Positions 33,223 through 42,803 of a DNA stretch of 64,000 nt are shown piece by piece (position 1 is the first letter of the stretch; every line of letters begins with the position of its first letter). This DNA is from an uncultured Cellulomonas sp. Lineage in GTDB: Bacteria > Actinomycetota > Actinomycetes > Actinomycetales > Cellulomonadaceae. The stretch is taken from the NCBI RefSeq assembly GCF_947494015.1, contig NZ_CANLTL010000004.1:124001-188000 (forward strand), in the 5' to 3' direction. A program made the translations under genes and the position numbers. The notes under the pieces were generated by a model. It saw only the letters and a program-made list of their open reading frames with translations, had not been told where the DNA came from and ran no database searches.

Positions 33223-36200
33223 GTGTTCTCGAAGGTCCTCGTCGCGAACCGCGCAGAGATCGCCGTACGGGCGTTCCGTGCCGCCTACGAGCTCGGCGCC
33301 CGCACGGTCGCCGTCTTCCCGCACGAGGACCGCAACTCCGAGCACCGGCTCAAGGCGGACGAGGCGTACCCGATCGGGGCGCCGGGTCACCCGGTCCGGG
33401 CCTACCTGGACATCGAGGAGATCATCCGCGTCGCCCAGGACGCCGGCGCGGACGCCGTCTACCCCGGGTACGGCTTCCTGTCGGAGAACCCCGCGCTGGC
33501 CCGGGCGTGCCAGGACGCCGGGATCACCTTCGTCGGGCCGCCGGCCGACGTGCTCGAGCTCGCGGGCAACAAGGTCCGGGCGCTGAAGGCGGCCCGCGAG
33601 GCCGGCATCCCGGTGCTCGAGTCCTCCGAGCCGTCGTCGGACGTCGACGAGCTCGTCGCCGCGGCGGACCGGATCGGGTTCCCCGTCTTCGCCAAGGCGG
33701 TGGCCGGCGGCGGCGGGCGGGGCATGCGCCGCGTCGACCGCCGCGAGGACCTGCGCGAAGCGCTGTCGGCGGCCATGCGTGAGGCGGACAGCGCCTTCGG
33801 CGACCCGACGATGTTCCTCGAGCAGGCCGTGCTGCGGCCCCGTCACATCGAGGTGCAGATCCTCGCCGACGGGACCGGCGAGGTCGTGCACCTCTTCGAG
33901 CGCGACTGCTCGGTCCAGCGACGGCACCAGAAGGTCATCGAGATCGCGCCCGCGCCCAACCTCGACCCGGCGATCCGCGACGCGCTGTGCCGCGACGCCG
34001 TGACCTTCGCGCGCAGCATCGGCTACCAGAACGCCGGCACCGTGGAGTTCCTCGTCGACACGGTCGGTGAGCGTGCCGGCCAGCACGTGTTCATCGAGAT
34101 GAACCCGCGCATCCAGGTCGAGCACACCGTGACCGAGGAGGTCACCGACATCGACCTGGTGTCCTCGCAGATGCGGATCGCCGCGGGGGAGACCCTCGCC
34201 GACCTCGGCATCAGCCAGGACACCGTCCACGTCAACGGGTTCGCCCTCCAGTCCCGCATCACCACCGAGGACCCGGGCAACGGCTTCCGCCCGGACACCG
34301 GCCGGATCGTCGCCTACCGCTCGCCGGGCGGCGCGGGCGTCCGGCTGGACGGCGCCACCGCGACCGCCGGCGCCGAGATCACCGGTCACTTCGACTCCAT
34401 GCTCGTCAAGCTCACCTGCCGCGGCCGGGACTTCCCGACGGCGGTCCGGCGCGCCCGGCGGGCGCTGGCCGAGTTCCGCATCCGCGGGGTCCGGACCAAC
34501 ATCCCCTTCCTGCAGGCCGTCCTGGCCGACGACTCGTTCGTCGCCGGCGACCTCGCGACGTCGTTCATCGACGAGCGCCCGGAGCTGCTCGCCGCGCGCC
34601 GCAGCGCGGACCGCGGCACCAAGCTGCTGTCCTTCCTCGGCGACGTCACGGTCAACAAGCCGAACGGTCCGGCGCCGTCGCTCGTCGACCCGACGGTCAA
34701 GCTGCCCGCGATCGACCTCTCGGCGCCCGCGCCGGACGGCAGCCGGCAGCGCCTGCTGGAGCTCGGGCCGGAGGGCTTCGCGGCCTCGCTGCGCGCGCAG
34801 TCGACCGTCGGCGTGACCGACACGACGTTCCGGGACGCCCACCAGTCGCTGCTGGCGACCCGGGTCCGCACCCTGGACCTGGTCGCCGTCGCGCCGTACG
34901 TCGCCCGGCTCACCCCGGGTCTGCTGTCGGTCGAGGCGTGGGGTGGCGCCACGTACGACGTCGCGCTGCGCTTCCTCGGTGAGGACCCCTGGGACCGGCT
35001 GGCCGCGCTGCGCGAGGCGCTGCCGAACGTCGCGATCCAGATGCTGCTGCGCGGACGCAACACCGTCGGCTACACCCCGTACCCCACCGAGGTGACGGAC
35101 GCGTTCGTCCGCGAGGCGACCGCGACCGGGATCGACATCTTCCGCATCTTCGACGCGCTGAACGACGTCGAGCAGATGCGTCCGGCCATCCAGGCCGTCC
35201 GGGAGGCCGGGACCCCGGTCGCCGAGGTCGCGCTGTGCTACACCGGCAACCTGCTGGACCCCGCCGAGGACCTGTACACCCTCGACTACTACCTGCACCT
35301 GGCCGACCGGATCGTCGAGGCCGGCGCGCACGTGCTGGCGATCAAGGACATGGCCGGCCTGCTGCGCCCGGCCGCCGCGACGCGGCTGGTCACGGCGCTG
35401 CGCGAGCGGTTCGACCTGCCGGTGCACGTGCACACCCACGACACCGCCGGCGGCCAGCTCGCGACCCTGCTCGCGGCCACGGCCGCCGGGGCCGACGCCG
35501 TCGACGCCGCCAGCGCCGCGATGGCGGGCACCACGAGCCAGCCGTCGATGTCGGCGCTGGTCGCGGCCCTGGAGCACACCGACCGCGACACCGGCCTCGG
35601 GCTGCGCGCGGTCTCCGACCTCGAGCCGTACTGGGAGGCCGTCCGGCGGCTGTACCGGCCGTTCGAGTCCGGGCTGCCCGGCCCGACGGGCCGGGTCTAC
35701 GACCACGAGATCCCCGGCGGCCAGCTGTCGAACCTGCGGCAGCAGGCGATCGCGCTGGGCCTGGGGGACCGGTTCGAGGACATCGAGTCGACCTACGCGG
35801 CCGCGGACCGCATCCTCGGGCGCCTGGTCAAGGTGACGCCGTCGTCGAAGGTGGTCGGCGACCTGGCGCTGCACCTCGTGGCGCGCGGCGCGGACCCGGC
35901 CCAGTTCGCCGAGGACCCGGCGTCCTTCGACATCCCCGACTCGGTGGTGAGCTTCCTGTCCGGTGAGCTGGGCGACCCGCCCGGCGGCTGGCCGGAGCCG
36001 TTCCGGACCAAGGCCCTCGCGGGGCGGACCGTGCGTCACGGCGTCACCCCGCTGACGGACGAGGACCGCACCGAGCTCGCGGGGGACTCCGCCACCCGGC
36101 GTGACCGGCTGAACCACCTGCTGTTCCCCGGCCCCACCAAGGAGTACGAGTCGGCCCGCGCCGCCTACGGCGACGTGTCGGTGCTGACCACCAGCAGCTA

Positions 36201-36621
36201 CCTGTACGGCATGCAGGCGGGTGACGAGCTCGAGATCGCCCTGGAGCGGGGCGTGCGGCTGCTCGTCGGCCTGGAGGCGGTCGGCGAGCCGGACGAGCGG
36301 GGCATGCGCAGCGTCATGTTCACCCTCAACGGGCAGCTTCGTCCGCTGCAGGTGCGTGACCGCACGGTCGACGTCGACGTGGCCACCTCGGAGAAGGCCG
36401 ATCCGGGCGTGCCGGGGCACATCGCGGCGCCGTTCGCCGGTGCGGTCACGCCCGTGGTCCAGGAGGGGCAGAGCGTCCAGGCCGGCCAGACGGTGGCGAC
36501 GGTCGAGGCGATGAAGATGGAGGCCGCGATCACCACGCCGGTCGCCGGCAAGGTCACCCGGCTCGCGATCGGGGCGGTGCAGCAGCTCGAGGGCGGCGAC
36601 CTCGTCCTCGTGGTCGGCTGA
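33223..36621 (+). CDS. pyc: Pyruvate carboxylase
   Basis: A 1132-residue biotin enzyme that carboxylates pyruvate to oxaloacetate. The chain reads: biotin carboxylase domain (FSKVLVANRAEIAVRAFRAA through GGGGRGMR, HIEVQILAD, FIEMNPRIQVEHTVTEEV) to about residue 450; carboxyltransferase domain from about 530 (VTDTTFRDAHQSLLATRVRT, FDALNDVEQM, HTHDTAGGQLATL); and a C-terminal biotinyl domain whose VEAMKMEA carries the modified lysine. Length matches other actinobacterial pyruvate carboxylases. GTG 33223 is chosen because ATGGAG lies about six bases upstream and MFxKVLVANR is the family start; ATG 33211 is the alternative. Confidence 0.97.
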   Translation: MFSKVLVANRAEIAVRAFRAAYELGARTVAVFPHEDRNSEHRLKADEAYPIGAPGHPVRAYLDIEEIIRVAQDAGADAVYPGYGFLSENPALARACQDAGITFVGPPADVLELAGNKVRALKAAREAGIPVLESSEPSSDVDELVAAADRIGFPVFAKAVAGGGGRGMRRVDRREDLREALSAAMREADSAFGDPTMFLEQAVLRPRHIEVQILADGTGEVVHLFERDCSVQRRHQKVIEIAPAPNLDPAIRDALCRDAVTFARSIGYQNAGTVEFLVDTVGERAGQHVFIEMNPRIQVEHTVTEEVTDIDLVSSQMRIAAGETLADLGISQDTVHVNGFALQSRITTEDPGNGFRPDTGRIVAYRSPGGAGVRLDGATATAGAEITGHFDSMLVKLTCRGRDFPTAVRRARRALAEFRIRGVRTNIPFLQAVLADDSFVAGDLATSFIDERPELLAARRSADRGTKLLSFLGDVTVNKPNGPAPSLVDPTVKLPAIDLSAPAPDGSRQRLLELGPEGFAASLRAQSTVGVTDTTFRDAHQSLLATRVRTLDLVAVAPYVARLTPGLLSVEAWGGATYDVALRFLGEDPWDRLAALREALPNVAIQMLLRGRNTVGYTPYPTEVTDAFVREATATGIDIFRIFDALNDVEQMRPAIQAVREAGTPVAEVALCYTGNLLDPAEDLYTLDYYLHLADRIVEAGAHVLAIKDMAGLLRPAAATRLVTALRERFDLPVHVHTHDTAGGQLATLLAATAAGADAVDAASAAMAGTTSQPSMSALVAALEHTDRDTGLGLRAVSDLEPYWEAVRRLYRPFESGLPGPTGRVYDHEIPGGQLSNLRQQAIALGLGDRFEDIESTYAAADRILGRLVKVTPSSKVVGDLALHLVARGADPAQFAEDPASFDIPDSVVSFLSGELGDPPGGWPEPFRTKALAGRTVRHGVTPLTDEDRTELAGDSATRRDRLNHLLFPGPTKEYESARAAYGDVSVLTTSSYLYGMQAGDELEIALERGVRLLVGLEAVGEPDERGMRSVMFTLNGQLRPLQVRDRTVDVDVATSEKADPGVPGHIAAPFAGAVTPVVQEGQSVQAGQTVATVEAMKMEAAITTPVAGKVTRLAIGAVQQLEGGDLVLVVG

Positions 36622-36668
36622 CCGCTCTCGACGGGTACGCCCGGCGTGCCCGTGGCAGGGTGAGCGGC

Positions 36669-37325
36669 ATGGACCTCACCCTGCTCGGGCACGCCTGCGT
36701 CCGCTTCGACAAGGACGGGTCGCGACTCGTCATCGACCCCGGCGCGTTCAGCGCCACCGACGCCCTGGAGGGCGCCGACGCCGTGCTCGTGACCCACGAG
36801 CACGTCGATCACGTCGTCCCCGACGAGCTCCGGGCCGCCCTCACCGGCCGTCCCGAGCTGCAGGTGTGGGCGCCCGAGGCCGTGGTCCGCGCGGTGGTGG
36901 GCGACGACGACGCCGTGGCCGGGCGCGTGCACACCGTCAGCCCGGGCGACCACGTGGACGCTGCCGGGTTCGGCGTGGACGTCGTGGGGGACAAGCACGC
37001 CGTCATCCACCCGGAGGTGCCGCAGGTCGCCAACGTCGGCTACCTGGTGGACGGAACCGTGCTGCACCCGGGCGATGCGTTCACGGTGCCGGACGGCGAG
37101 GTGGAGCTGCTGCTGGTCCCGGTCGCGGCTCCGTGGCTCAAGACCGCCGAGGCGATCGACTACGTCCGGGCCGTCGACGCGCGCCGGGCCGTGCCCATCC
37201 ACGACGCGATCCTGGCCGACGCCGGCCGGGCCCTGGTCGACGGGCTGCTGGGGGAGCGGGGCCCCGGGACCGGCGGCACCGAGTACACCCGCGTGCCGAG
37301 CGGCGAGACGATCACCCTCGGCTGA
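36669..37325 (+). CDS. MBL-fold metal-dependent hydrolase
   Basis: A 218-residue metallo-beta-lactamase-fold protein of the UlaG-like group. It shows LTLLGHACVRFDKDGSRLVI, the metal motif VTHEHVDHV, GVDVVGDKHAVIHP, and DGTVLHPGDAF supplying the next ligand, with VPIHDAILAD near the end. Such proteins act as phosphodiesterases, lactonases or similar hydrolases; the substrate is unknown. The ATG at 36669 follows GCAGGGTGAGCGGC. It starts 47 bp after pyc and may be cotranscribed. Confidence 0.88.
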   Translation: MDLTLLGHACVRFDKDGSRLVIDPGAFSATDALEGADAVLVTHEHVDHVVPDELRAALTGRPELQVWAPEAVVRAVVGDDDAVAGRVHTVSPGDHVDAAGFGVDVVGDKHAVIHPEVPQVANVGYLVDGTVLHPGDAFTVPDGEVELLLVPVAAPWLKTAEAIDYVRAVDARRAVPIHDAILADAGRALVDGLLGERGPGTGGTEYTRVPSGETITLG

Positions 37326-37364
37326 CCCACGGCGACGTCGACCGACCCGGGGCGACGCGCCGGG

Positions 37365-37982
37365 TCAGTCGTCGTCGCCGGCGCGGAACCGCCGGGCGAT
37401 CTGCTCGCTGAGCACGTACCGGTGCAACGCGTCGGCCTCGCGCTGGGTGGTGCCGACCAGGCGGCAGCCGTAGCGGTATCCCCGCGGCGCCTCCTCGCGG
37501 CGCAGCACCTCGGCGACCAGCGACAGGTCGTCGAAGTCGGTGCGCAGCTGGAACCCGACCCGCTGACCCTCGGTGAGCGGGACGTGGCAGTGCAGGCGCA
37601 CCCCCGTCGCGCTCAGGTCGATGATGGCGGCCTCGATCGGCGGGTCGAGGTCGACGGGCCGGTCGTCGACGACCTGGTACTCCAGCGTGACGCTCAGGTC
37701 CGTGCCGACCCGGACGATGGCGCGCTGCTGGTAGGCCGAGAGCAGGGCGAGCTCGTCCAGGACGAGCAGCTCGTCCTGGCGCGTGCGCACGACGACGGCG
37801 TAGTCGCGGCGCCCGCGCGACTCCTCGAACGTGCGCAGGACGATGCTTGCGCCGGGCTCGGGGACGCCGTCGACGCCGTCGTGGAGCCGGACCTCCAGGG
37901 ACAGACCGCTGTCGACGCGGACGGTGCCGTGGGCGACCTCCTCGTCGTCGACGAGCACGGTGCAGGGACTACCTTCGAGCAC
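37365..37982 (-). CDS. PilZ-domain protein (YcgR-like, likely c-di-GMP receptor)
   Basis: A 205-residue two-domain protein. The first half (VLEGSPCTVLVDDEEVAHGT to LDELALLS) resembles a YcgR N-terminal beta-barrel. The PilZ domain begins at QQRAIVRVG with the RxxxR motif and continues to IIDLSATGVRLHC, matching the D/NxSxxG motif; both are needed for c-di-GMP binding. GAGGAG and AAGAG lie upstream of the GTG at 37982. A TAGGCT -10-like hexamer is 45 bp before the start. It is likely part of motility or envelope control, but no flagellar gene is in the window. Confidence 0.85.
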   Translation of the reverse strand: MLEGSPCTVLVDDEEVAHGTVRVDSGLSLEVRLHDGVDGVPEPGASIVLRTFEESRGRRDYAVVVRTRQDELLVLDELALLSAYQQRAIVRVGTDLSVTLEYQVVDDRPVDLDPPIEAAIIDLSATGVRLHCHVPLTEGQRVGFQLRTDFDDLSLVAEVLRREEAPRGYRYGCRLVGTTQREADALHRYVLSEQIARRFRAGDDD

Positions 37983-38220
37983 GCGCTCTTCACTCCTCGG
38001 ACGCCGGCGGACAACGCAAGGGGGCCAGCCTAGGAGTTTGCAGGCGTCGTCGTGCAACCAGCACGGCCGAGGACACGCGGTCCGGTCGCGCGGTTCACCT
38101 GTGCGGCGCAGCCCGCGCCGGTGTCGGTCGACCGACGTACCGTGGCGTCATCCCGGCGCGGGCCTTCGGTCGGCCACCCGCCGGTCCTGCCCGTCACGCA
38201 CGCACCCGGAGGACCACCCG

Positions 38221-38367
38221 ATGTCCCAGTCCCCGTCGCACGACGACGTCCCGCAGCTCGAGCCCGACGAGACGGTGCCGCCGCGGCCGGAGGAGGAGAT
38301 GGCCGACGTCGCCCGGTCCGAGCCGGACCACCGGGCGGCCGGACGCGACGATCAGCGCGACCGGTAG
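38221..38367 (+). CDS. Small hypothetical acidic protein
   Basis: A 48-residue hydrophilic protein (MSQSPSHDDVPQLEPDETVP, then Pro/Glu/Asp/Arg-rich). GGAGGA lies about nine bases before the ATG. It ends 16 bases inside the convergent membrane-protein gene. No family is recognised; the ribosome binding site is the main support. Confidence 0.5.
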   Translation: MSQSPSHDDVPQLEPDETVPPRPEEEMADVARSEPDHRAAGRDDQRDR

Positions 38368-38636
38368 GCGCGCAGCAGCGTCACGATGCCGTACCCGGCC
38401 GCCGCCAGCCCCAGGCCGGCGACCAGCCAGTTGAGCCACACCGGGTCCGGCCCACGGAGGGCGTCCAGCTGGTAACCGACGACCACGGCGCCGATGACGA
38501 GGGCCAGGGTCGGGGACCACCACCAGCGGTCCCGCAGCGCGGTGCCGGGAGCGGCCGGTGCCGGGCCCGGCGCCGCCGGGTGGGGCCCGCGTGCGGGGGA
38601 GGGGCGCCGGGGACGATCGGGGTCGTGGTCGGTCAT
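38352..38636 (-). CDS. Small two-span membrane protein
   Basis: A 94-residue protein: a Pro/Arg/Ala-rich cytoplasmic N-terminus, then two membrane segments (LALVIGAVVVGYQLDAL and WLNWLVAGLGLAAAGYGIVT) and a basic end. It resembles short actinobacterial membrane proteins of unknown function. It overlaps the small gene on the other strand by 16 bp at the 3' ends. Confidence 0.7.
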   Translation of the reverse strand: MTDHDPDRPRRPSPARGPHPAAPGPAPAAPGTALRDRWWWSPTLALVIGAVVVGYQLDALRGPDPVWLNWLVAGLGLAAAGYGIVTLLRAYRSR

Positions 38637-38728
38637 GGACCCCAGGATCTCATCCGGGCGGCGGCGCCCCGGGTGGTGCCGCCGCGTGGCTCGCCACGCG
38701 CGACCCCCGGCTGCCGGGCCCCGCGGGG

Positions 38729-40000
38729 TCAGGACCCGGGCGCGTCGACCGGGGGCTCGGCGGGTGCGGGCGGCGGAGGCGGGTCGACGTGCAGCGGCGG
38801 GTGGGGCCCGTCGAGTCGTTCGCGCCCGTACCGCACGATCGCCGTCCCGACCGCCACGACCGGCACGGCGAGGAACGCGCCGACGATGCCGAACAGGGAG
38901 CCGCCCGCCGTGACCGCCAGGATCACCAGGGCCGGGTGCAGGTCGAGCGTGTGACCCACCAGGATCGGCTGCAGCACGTTGCCCTCGAGCTGCTGCACCA
39001 CGAGGACCAGGGCGATCACGATGAGCGCCGCCGTCGGCCCGTTGCTGACCAGGGCGACCAGCGCGGCCAGGATGCCGGTGACCGTGGCGCCGATGATCGG
39101 GACGAAGGCGCCGAAGAAGATCAGCACCGACAGCGGCAGCGCCAACGGCACACCGATCACCAGCAGTCCGATGCCGATCGCGACCGCGTCGACCAGACCC
39201 ACGAGGGCCTGTGCGCGGATGAACCCGCTCAGCGTGGTCCACGACCGGCGTGCGACCTCGGCGGCGTGCGGCGCGGCGTGCGGGCCGGCGAGCGCGGACA
39301 TCCACGGCAGGAACCGGGGGCCGTCCTTGAGCATGAAGAAGCACAGCACGACGGCCAGCAGCGCCCCGACCAGGATCGAGCCGACCGTGGTGACGCCGGA
39401 CAGCACGCCACCGGCGATGGTCTGGGCGTTGCCCTGCAGCCAGCCGCCGATCTGGTCGACCGCCTGGTTGACCGCCTGGCCCACCTCGTTCTCGGCCAGG
39501 TTGAACGGCGGACCGGTGACCAGGTTCTGCAGGTCCTCGAGGCCGCCCGTGGTCGCGTCGGCCAGCTCCTCGACGTAGGTGGCGATCTGCGGTGACAGCC
39601 ACACCACCAGCCCGGTGAGCACGGCGATCGCCGCGACGACGACCAGCAGGGAGGCGAGTGCGTCCGGCATGACCCGGCGCAGCAGCCGGGTGGGCGGCCA
39701 CAGCACCGTGGCCAGCAGCACGGCCAGCGCCAGCGGCAGCACGATCACCCACAGCCGCCCGAGCACCCACCACAGGACCGCGAGCGCGGCCGCCGTGAGC
39801 AGGAAGCGCAGGCTCCAGGTCGCGACGATCGACGACGCCGTCCCGAGCCGGGCATCCCGGCGGTCCGAGCGCAGCCCCCGGTGCGCCGGCTGCGGGTCCC
39901 GTCGCTGCCCGCCGTGCCGGTCGCCGGTGCCGGTGTCGTCGTCGCGGCCGTGTGCGTCGCCGGTGGCGGCGTCGTCGAGGTGTTCTGCTGCGGTGCTCAC
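38729..40000 (-). CDS. AI-2E family transporter (PerM/TqsA-like)
   Basis: A 423-residue polytopic membrane protein of the AI-2E transporter (UPF0118) family. A charged N-terminus of about 55 residues precedes the first spans. The family core includes VVWLSPQIATYVEELADAT, SGFIRAQALVGLVDAVAIGI, FFGAFVPIIGATVTGILAAL and LEGNVLQPILVGHTLDLHP. Members export signals, sodium or other substrates; the cargo here is unknown. GTG 40000 is used; ATG 40012 is four codons earlier and also possible. The end is a proline-rich cytoplasmic tail. Confidence 0.9.
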   Translation of the reverse strand: MSTAAEHLDDAATGDAHGRDDDTGTGDRHGGQRRDPQPAHRGLRSDRRDARLGTASSIVATWSLRFLLTAAALAVLWWVLGRLWVIVLPLALAVLLATVLWPPTRLLRRVMPDALASLLVVVAAIAVLTGLVVWLSPQIATYVEELADATTGGLEDLQNLVTGPPFNLAENEVGQAVNQAVDQIGGWLQGNAQTIAGGVLSGVTTVGSILVGALLAVVLCFFMLKDGPRFLPWMSALAGPHAAPHAAEVARRSWTTLSGFIRAQALVGLVDAVAIGIGLLVIGVPLALPLSVLIFFGAFVPIIGATVTGILAALVALVSNGPTAALIVIALVLVVQQLEGNVLQPILVGHTLDLHPALVILAVTAGGSLFGIVGAFLAVPVVAVGTAIVRYGRERLDGPHPPLHVDPPPPPAPAEPPVDAPGS

Positions 40001-40088
40001 ACCGCACACCATGGCGTGCCCGGCGGCCCCCGGCCACTCCGTCGTGCAGCCGGGCGCGTGCGACCGCCTCCGGGCGGCGATCTGCGCG

Positions 40089-40094
40089 TAGCGT
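40089..40094 (+). promoter_or_regulatory. -10 element (TAGCGT) of the PspC-domain gene
   Basis: TAGCGT, then six bases, then ATG 40101: a leaderless arrangement. Confidence 0.55.
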
Positions 40095-40100
40095 GCCGGC

Positions 40101-40280
40101 ATGAACCCACGACTGGTCCGACCCCGTCGCAGCAAGGTCATCGCCGGCGTCTGCGCCGGTCTCGCCCAGCGCTTCGGGCTGCCGAAGCTCCTCGTCCGGG
40201 TGGGCTTCGTCATCTTCGGTCTCGTCGGCGTCGGCGAGCTCGTCTACATCGCCCTGTGGATCCTCATCCCCAAGGAGTGA
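40101..40280 (+). CDS. PspC-domain membrane protein
   Basis: A 59-residue protein too short for many gene callers. It is a minimal PspC domain: RPRRSKVIAGVCAGLAQRFG, then one hydrophobic stretch (LVRVGFVIFGLVGVGELVYI) and the closing ALWILIPKE, all diagnostic of the family. PspC proteins sense or buffer envelope stress at the membrane. The promoter leaves no leader. It lies between the AI-2E transporter (divergent) and the MscS channel gene. Confidence 0.92.
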   Translation: MNPRLVRPRRSKVIAGVCAGLAQRFGLPKLLVRVGFVIFGLVGVGELVYIALWILIPKE

Positions 40281-40360
40281 CCTCCGCCGGGCGCCGACCT
40301 GCACGCGGCCGCGCGACCGAGCACGCGCGCCGTCCGGGGTGATCGGGGAGACTCGCGGAC

Positions 40361-41314
40361 ATGCGCATGGACCTCGAGCTGCTCGCGCGCGCCGGGCTCG
40401 CGCGGGCGGACGCCCCGGACGTGCCGGACCTGCAGGCAGCGCTGGACCTGCCGCCCGTGGAACCGATCCAGCTGGCGCTCGGTGCCGCCGTCATCGTCGT
40501 CGGGCTCCTGGTGGCGAGGCTGCTGCGCGTGCTCACCCACTGGTGGTGGCGTCGCCGGCGGACCGACTCCTACGCGCGCGTGTTCTCGACCCTGGTGGCC
40601 TACGGGTTCGGCGTGCTGGCCACCGGTGTGGGGCTGACCATCGCGTTCCCCAGCGTGCAGCCGGTCGACGTGCTCGGTGGCCTCGGCATCGCCTCGGTCG
40701 CCATCGGGATCGCCTTCCAGAACGTGCTGTCCAACCTGTTCGCCGGCGTCCTGATCCTGCTGCGCGAGCCCTTCCGGGCCGGGGACCAGATCGCGGTCGC
40801 CGACGTGCGGGGGACCGTGGAGGAGGTCAACCTCCGCGAGACGGTGGTCCGCACCTTCGACGGCCGCCGGGTCCTCGTGCCGAACAGCACCGTGCACGGC
40901 GAGGTGCTCACGGTGCAGACCGGCTACACCCACATCCGCACGACCGTCGTCGTGGGAGTCGACTACGCCACCGACCTGGCGCGGGCCCGGTCGCTGATCC
41001 TCGACGCGGTCCAGGCCGTGCCGGGTGTGACCCCGGACCCAGCGCCGCAGTGCCTGCTGACGGAGCTCGCACCGTCGACCGTGAACTTCGACGTCCGGTT
41101 CTGGTCCGGGGCCCGCCAGCTCGAGGCGATCGAGACGCGCGACCGGGTCATCGAGGCGGTCGCCCGGGCACTCGACGCCGCCGGTGTCGAGATGCCACCG
41201 GAGATCCGCCTCGTCCAGCCGTCCGCCGAGCTCGCCTCGTTGCTGGCCCGGGCCGCCGACGGCCCCGCGACCGACGACGACCCGGCCGGAGGCCGCTCCG
41301 CGCACCGGTCCTGA
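40361..41314 (+). CDS. Mechanosensitive channel, MscS family
   Basis: A 317-residue small-conductance mechanosensitive channel. Membrane segments are LALGAAVIVVGLLVARLL, VFSTLVAYGFGVLATGVGL and the pore helix around GGLGIASVAIGIAFQNVLSN. The MscS beta domain follows with REPFRAGDQIAVADVRGTVE, EEVNLRETVVRTFDGRRVL and VPNSTVHGEVLT. It relieves turgor on osmotic downshock. GGGGAGA precedes the ATG at 40361. The C-terminal tail is short and acidic. Confidence 0.93.
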   Translation: MRMDLELLARAGLARADAPDVPDLQAALDLPPVEPIQLALGAAVIVVGLLVARLLRVLTHWWWRRRRTDSYARVFSTLVAYGFGVLATGVGLTIAFPSVQPVDVLGGLGIASVAIGIAFQNVLSNLFAGVLILLREPFRAGDQIAVADVRGTVEEVNLRETVVRTFDGRRVLVPNSTVHGEVLTVQTGYTHIRTTVVVGVDYATDLARARSLILDAVQAVPGVTPDPAPQCLLTELAPSTVNFDVRFWSGARQLEAIETRDRVIEAVARALDAAGVEMPPEIRLVQPSAELASLLARAADGPATDDDPAGGRSAHRS

Positions 41315-41477
41315 CCCCTGCCCGGCGTCCGGTTCGAGCACATCGACGTGGGCGGTGTGCCGTCACCACACCACCGAGGACGCTCAGCGCGAGTCGGACC
41401 AGGCTCGCCGCGTCCTGATCGTGCTCCGCCCAGCGTTCCGCCTCCGTCGTCGGCCACCGGGGTGTGCGCGCACGCTG

Positions 41478-42662
41478 TCAGAACGTGTCGGCGGGGCCGA
41501 TCACGCCGTCGCACGTGTCGGCGAAGACCATGATGACCGACATCTCCCGCCGGTCGGCGTACACCGTGCCGGACACGGAGTAGGTCGCCTCGTTCCGCGC
41601 GAAGCGATCGATGACGTCCTCGGCGCCGGCGTCCCAGAGCTCACAGGTGATCTCGCTCGTCTCCTCGTCGACGATGGCGTCGTAGCCCTGCTGCGGGATG
41701 AGGAGGTCGTTCGAGTCGTACCGCAGCACGCGTCCGTCCGTCAGGCGGATCGTGTTGGCCCTGACGTTGATGGACGCGAGCGTCCCGAGAACCTCCTCGA
41801 CCGGCGGCCCGGCGGCTCCGGCGGCCAGTGGTTGCCACGCCGGCGCCCAGCAGGGGTCCTCGGCCTCGACCGTCGACAGGTGGACGCCGGAGACGGTCAT
41901 GATCTGGCAGTCCGCGTTGTCGTCGGGCCGGGACGGTGAGCCGCCGGCGTACAGGAAGAACCGACCGTCCGGTGACCAGACGACGTCCGTGGCCAGGTAC
42001 TCGTCCAGGACCACTTCCCGCGCGCCGGTGGGCACCTTGGCGTGGGCGATCCTCTCGTCGCGCACGTACGCGATGCGCTTGCCGTCGGGGGAGTAGTCCG
42101 GCTGCCCGGCGCCCGGGACGAGGAGCTTGGCGCCGACCGTCGTGCCATCGGGGCGGATCTGCCCCTGCGAGGGTGCGACCCACACCCCCTCGGGACGCTC
42201 GTAGGCGATCTTCGAGCCGTTCGGGCTCCACGTCGGATTCGTGCCGGTGGCGATCGTCCGCAGAAGGGTTCCCGTGGCCGCGTCGAGGACCTGCAGACTC
42301 GAGCCGCCGACGGCGATCTCATCACCGTCCGGGGACCACGCCAGACCCGTGAACGACCCGCTGGCCAGCTCGCGAGCGGTGCAGTCGGCCGTGACGACGA
42401 CCCACAGGCCGTCCTCGGTGGTGACCGCGACCTCGCGGCCGTCGGGGGAGTAGGCGATGCTGCCGGCCCCCGCGTCGGTGAACGGGGCCGGCCCTTCGCC
42501 CTCGAACCCGGTGAAGCACGGGACCTCGAGCATGACCTGCTGGATGAAGGACACCCGGCCGTTCTCGCCCGGGTACTGCGCCTGAGCCGGTGCCGCACCG
42601 GCCACGGCTGCCAGGCCTGTCACCGCCGCGGCGGTGATGATCGCTCGGTTCGTGCGACGCAC
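41478..42662 (-). CDS. Exported WD40/TolB-like beta-propeller protein
   Basis: A 394-residue secreted protein. Residues 1-28 form a signal peptide (RRTNRAIITAAAVTGLAAVA, cleavage after APAQA). The body has repeated propeller blades with xYSPDGRxVAV-type strands: IAYSPDGREVAV, LAWSPDGDEIAV, TWSPNGSKIAYE, DYSPDGKRIAYV and VWSPDGRFFLYA. The last 110 residues are not propeller-like and contain three cysteines. It probably binds ligands or partner proteins outside the membrane; no function is assigned. AGAGGGGG precedes the GTG start at 42662. Confidence 0.85.
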   Translation of the reverse strand: MRRTNRAIITAAAVTGLAAVAGAAPAQAQYPGENGRVSFIQQVMLEVPCFTGFEGEGPAPFTDAGAGSIAYSPDGREVAVTTEDGLWVVVTADCTARELASGSFTGLAWSPDGDEIAVGGSSLQVLDAATGTLLRTIATGTNPTWSPNGSKIAYERPEGVWVAPSQGQIRPDGTTVGAKLLVPGAGQPDYSPDGKRIAYVRDERIAHAKVPTGAREVVLDEYLATDVVWSPDGRFFLYAGGSPSRPDDNADCQIMTVSGVHLSTVEAEDPCWAPAWQPLAAGAAGPPVEEVLGTLASINVRANTIRLTDGRVLRYDSNDLLIPQQGYDAIVDEETSEITCELWDAGAEDVIDRFARNEATYSVSGTVYADRREMSVIMVFADTCDGVIGPADTF

Positions 42663-42803
42663 GTGCGCCCCCTCTGATCGGACGGCACCGCCGCCCCCAC
42701 GACGAGGTGTGCCACGAGCGTCCTCCGACCGAAGACCCGCGTCCAGCCCGGGAGCGTCCAGCTCGCCTCCAGACCGAGTACGACATTCCAGGCGGCGTTG
42801 CGG

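Noticed and set aside
33091-33223. Upstream start giving a longer pyruvate carboxylase
   Set aside because: The extra residues are unlike the family and GTG 33223 has a well-placed ribosome binding site.
33217-36420. Reverse-strand open frame over pyruvate carboxylase
   Set aside because: Pure antisense shadow of a strongly conserved gene.
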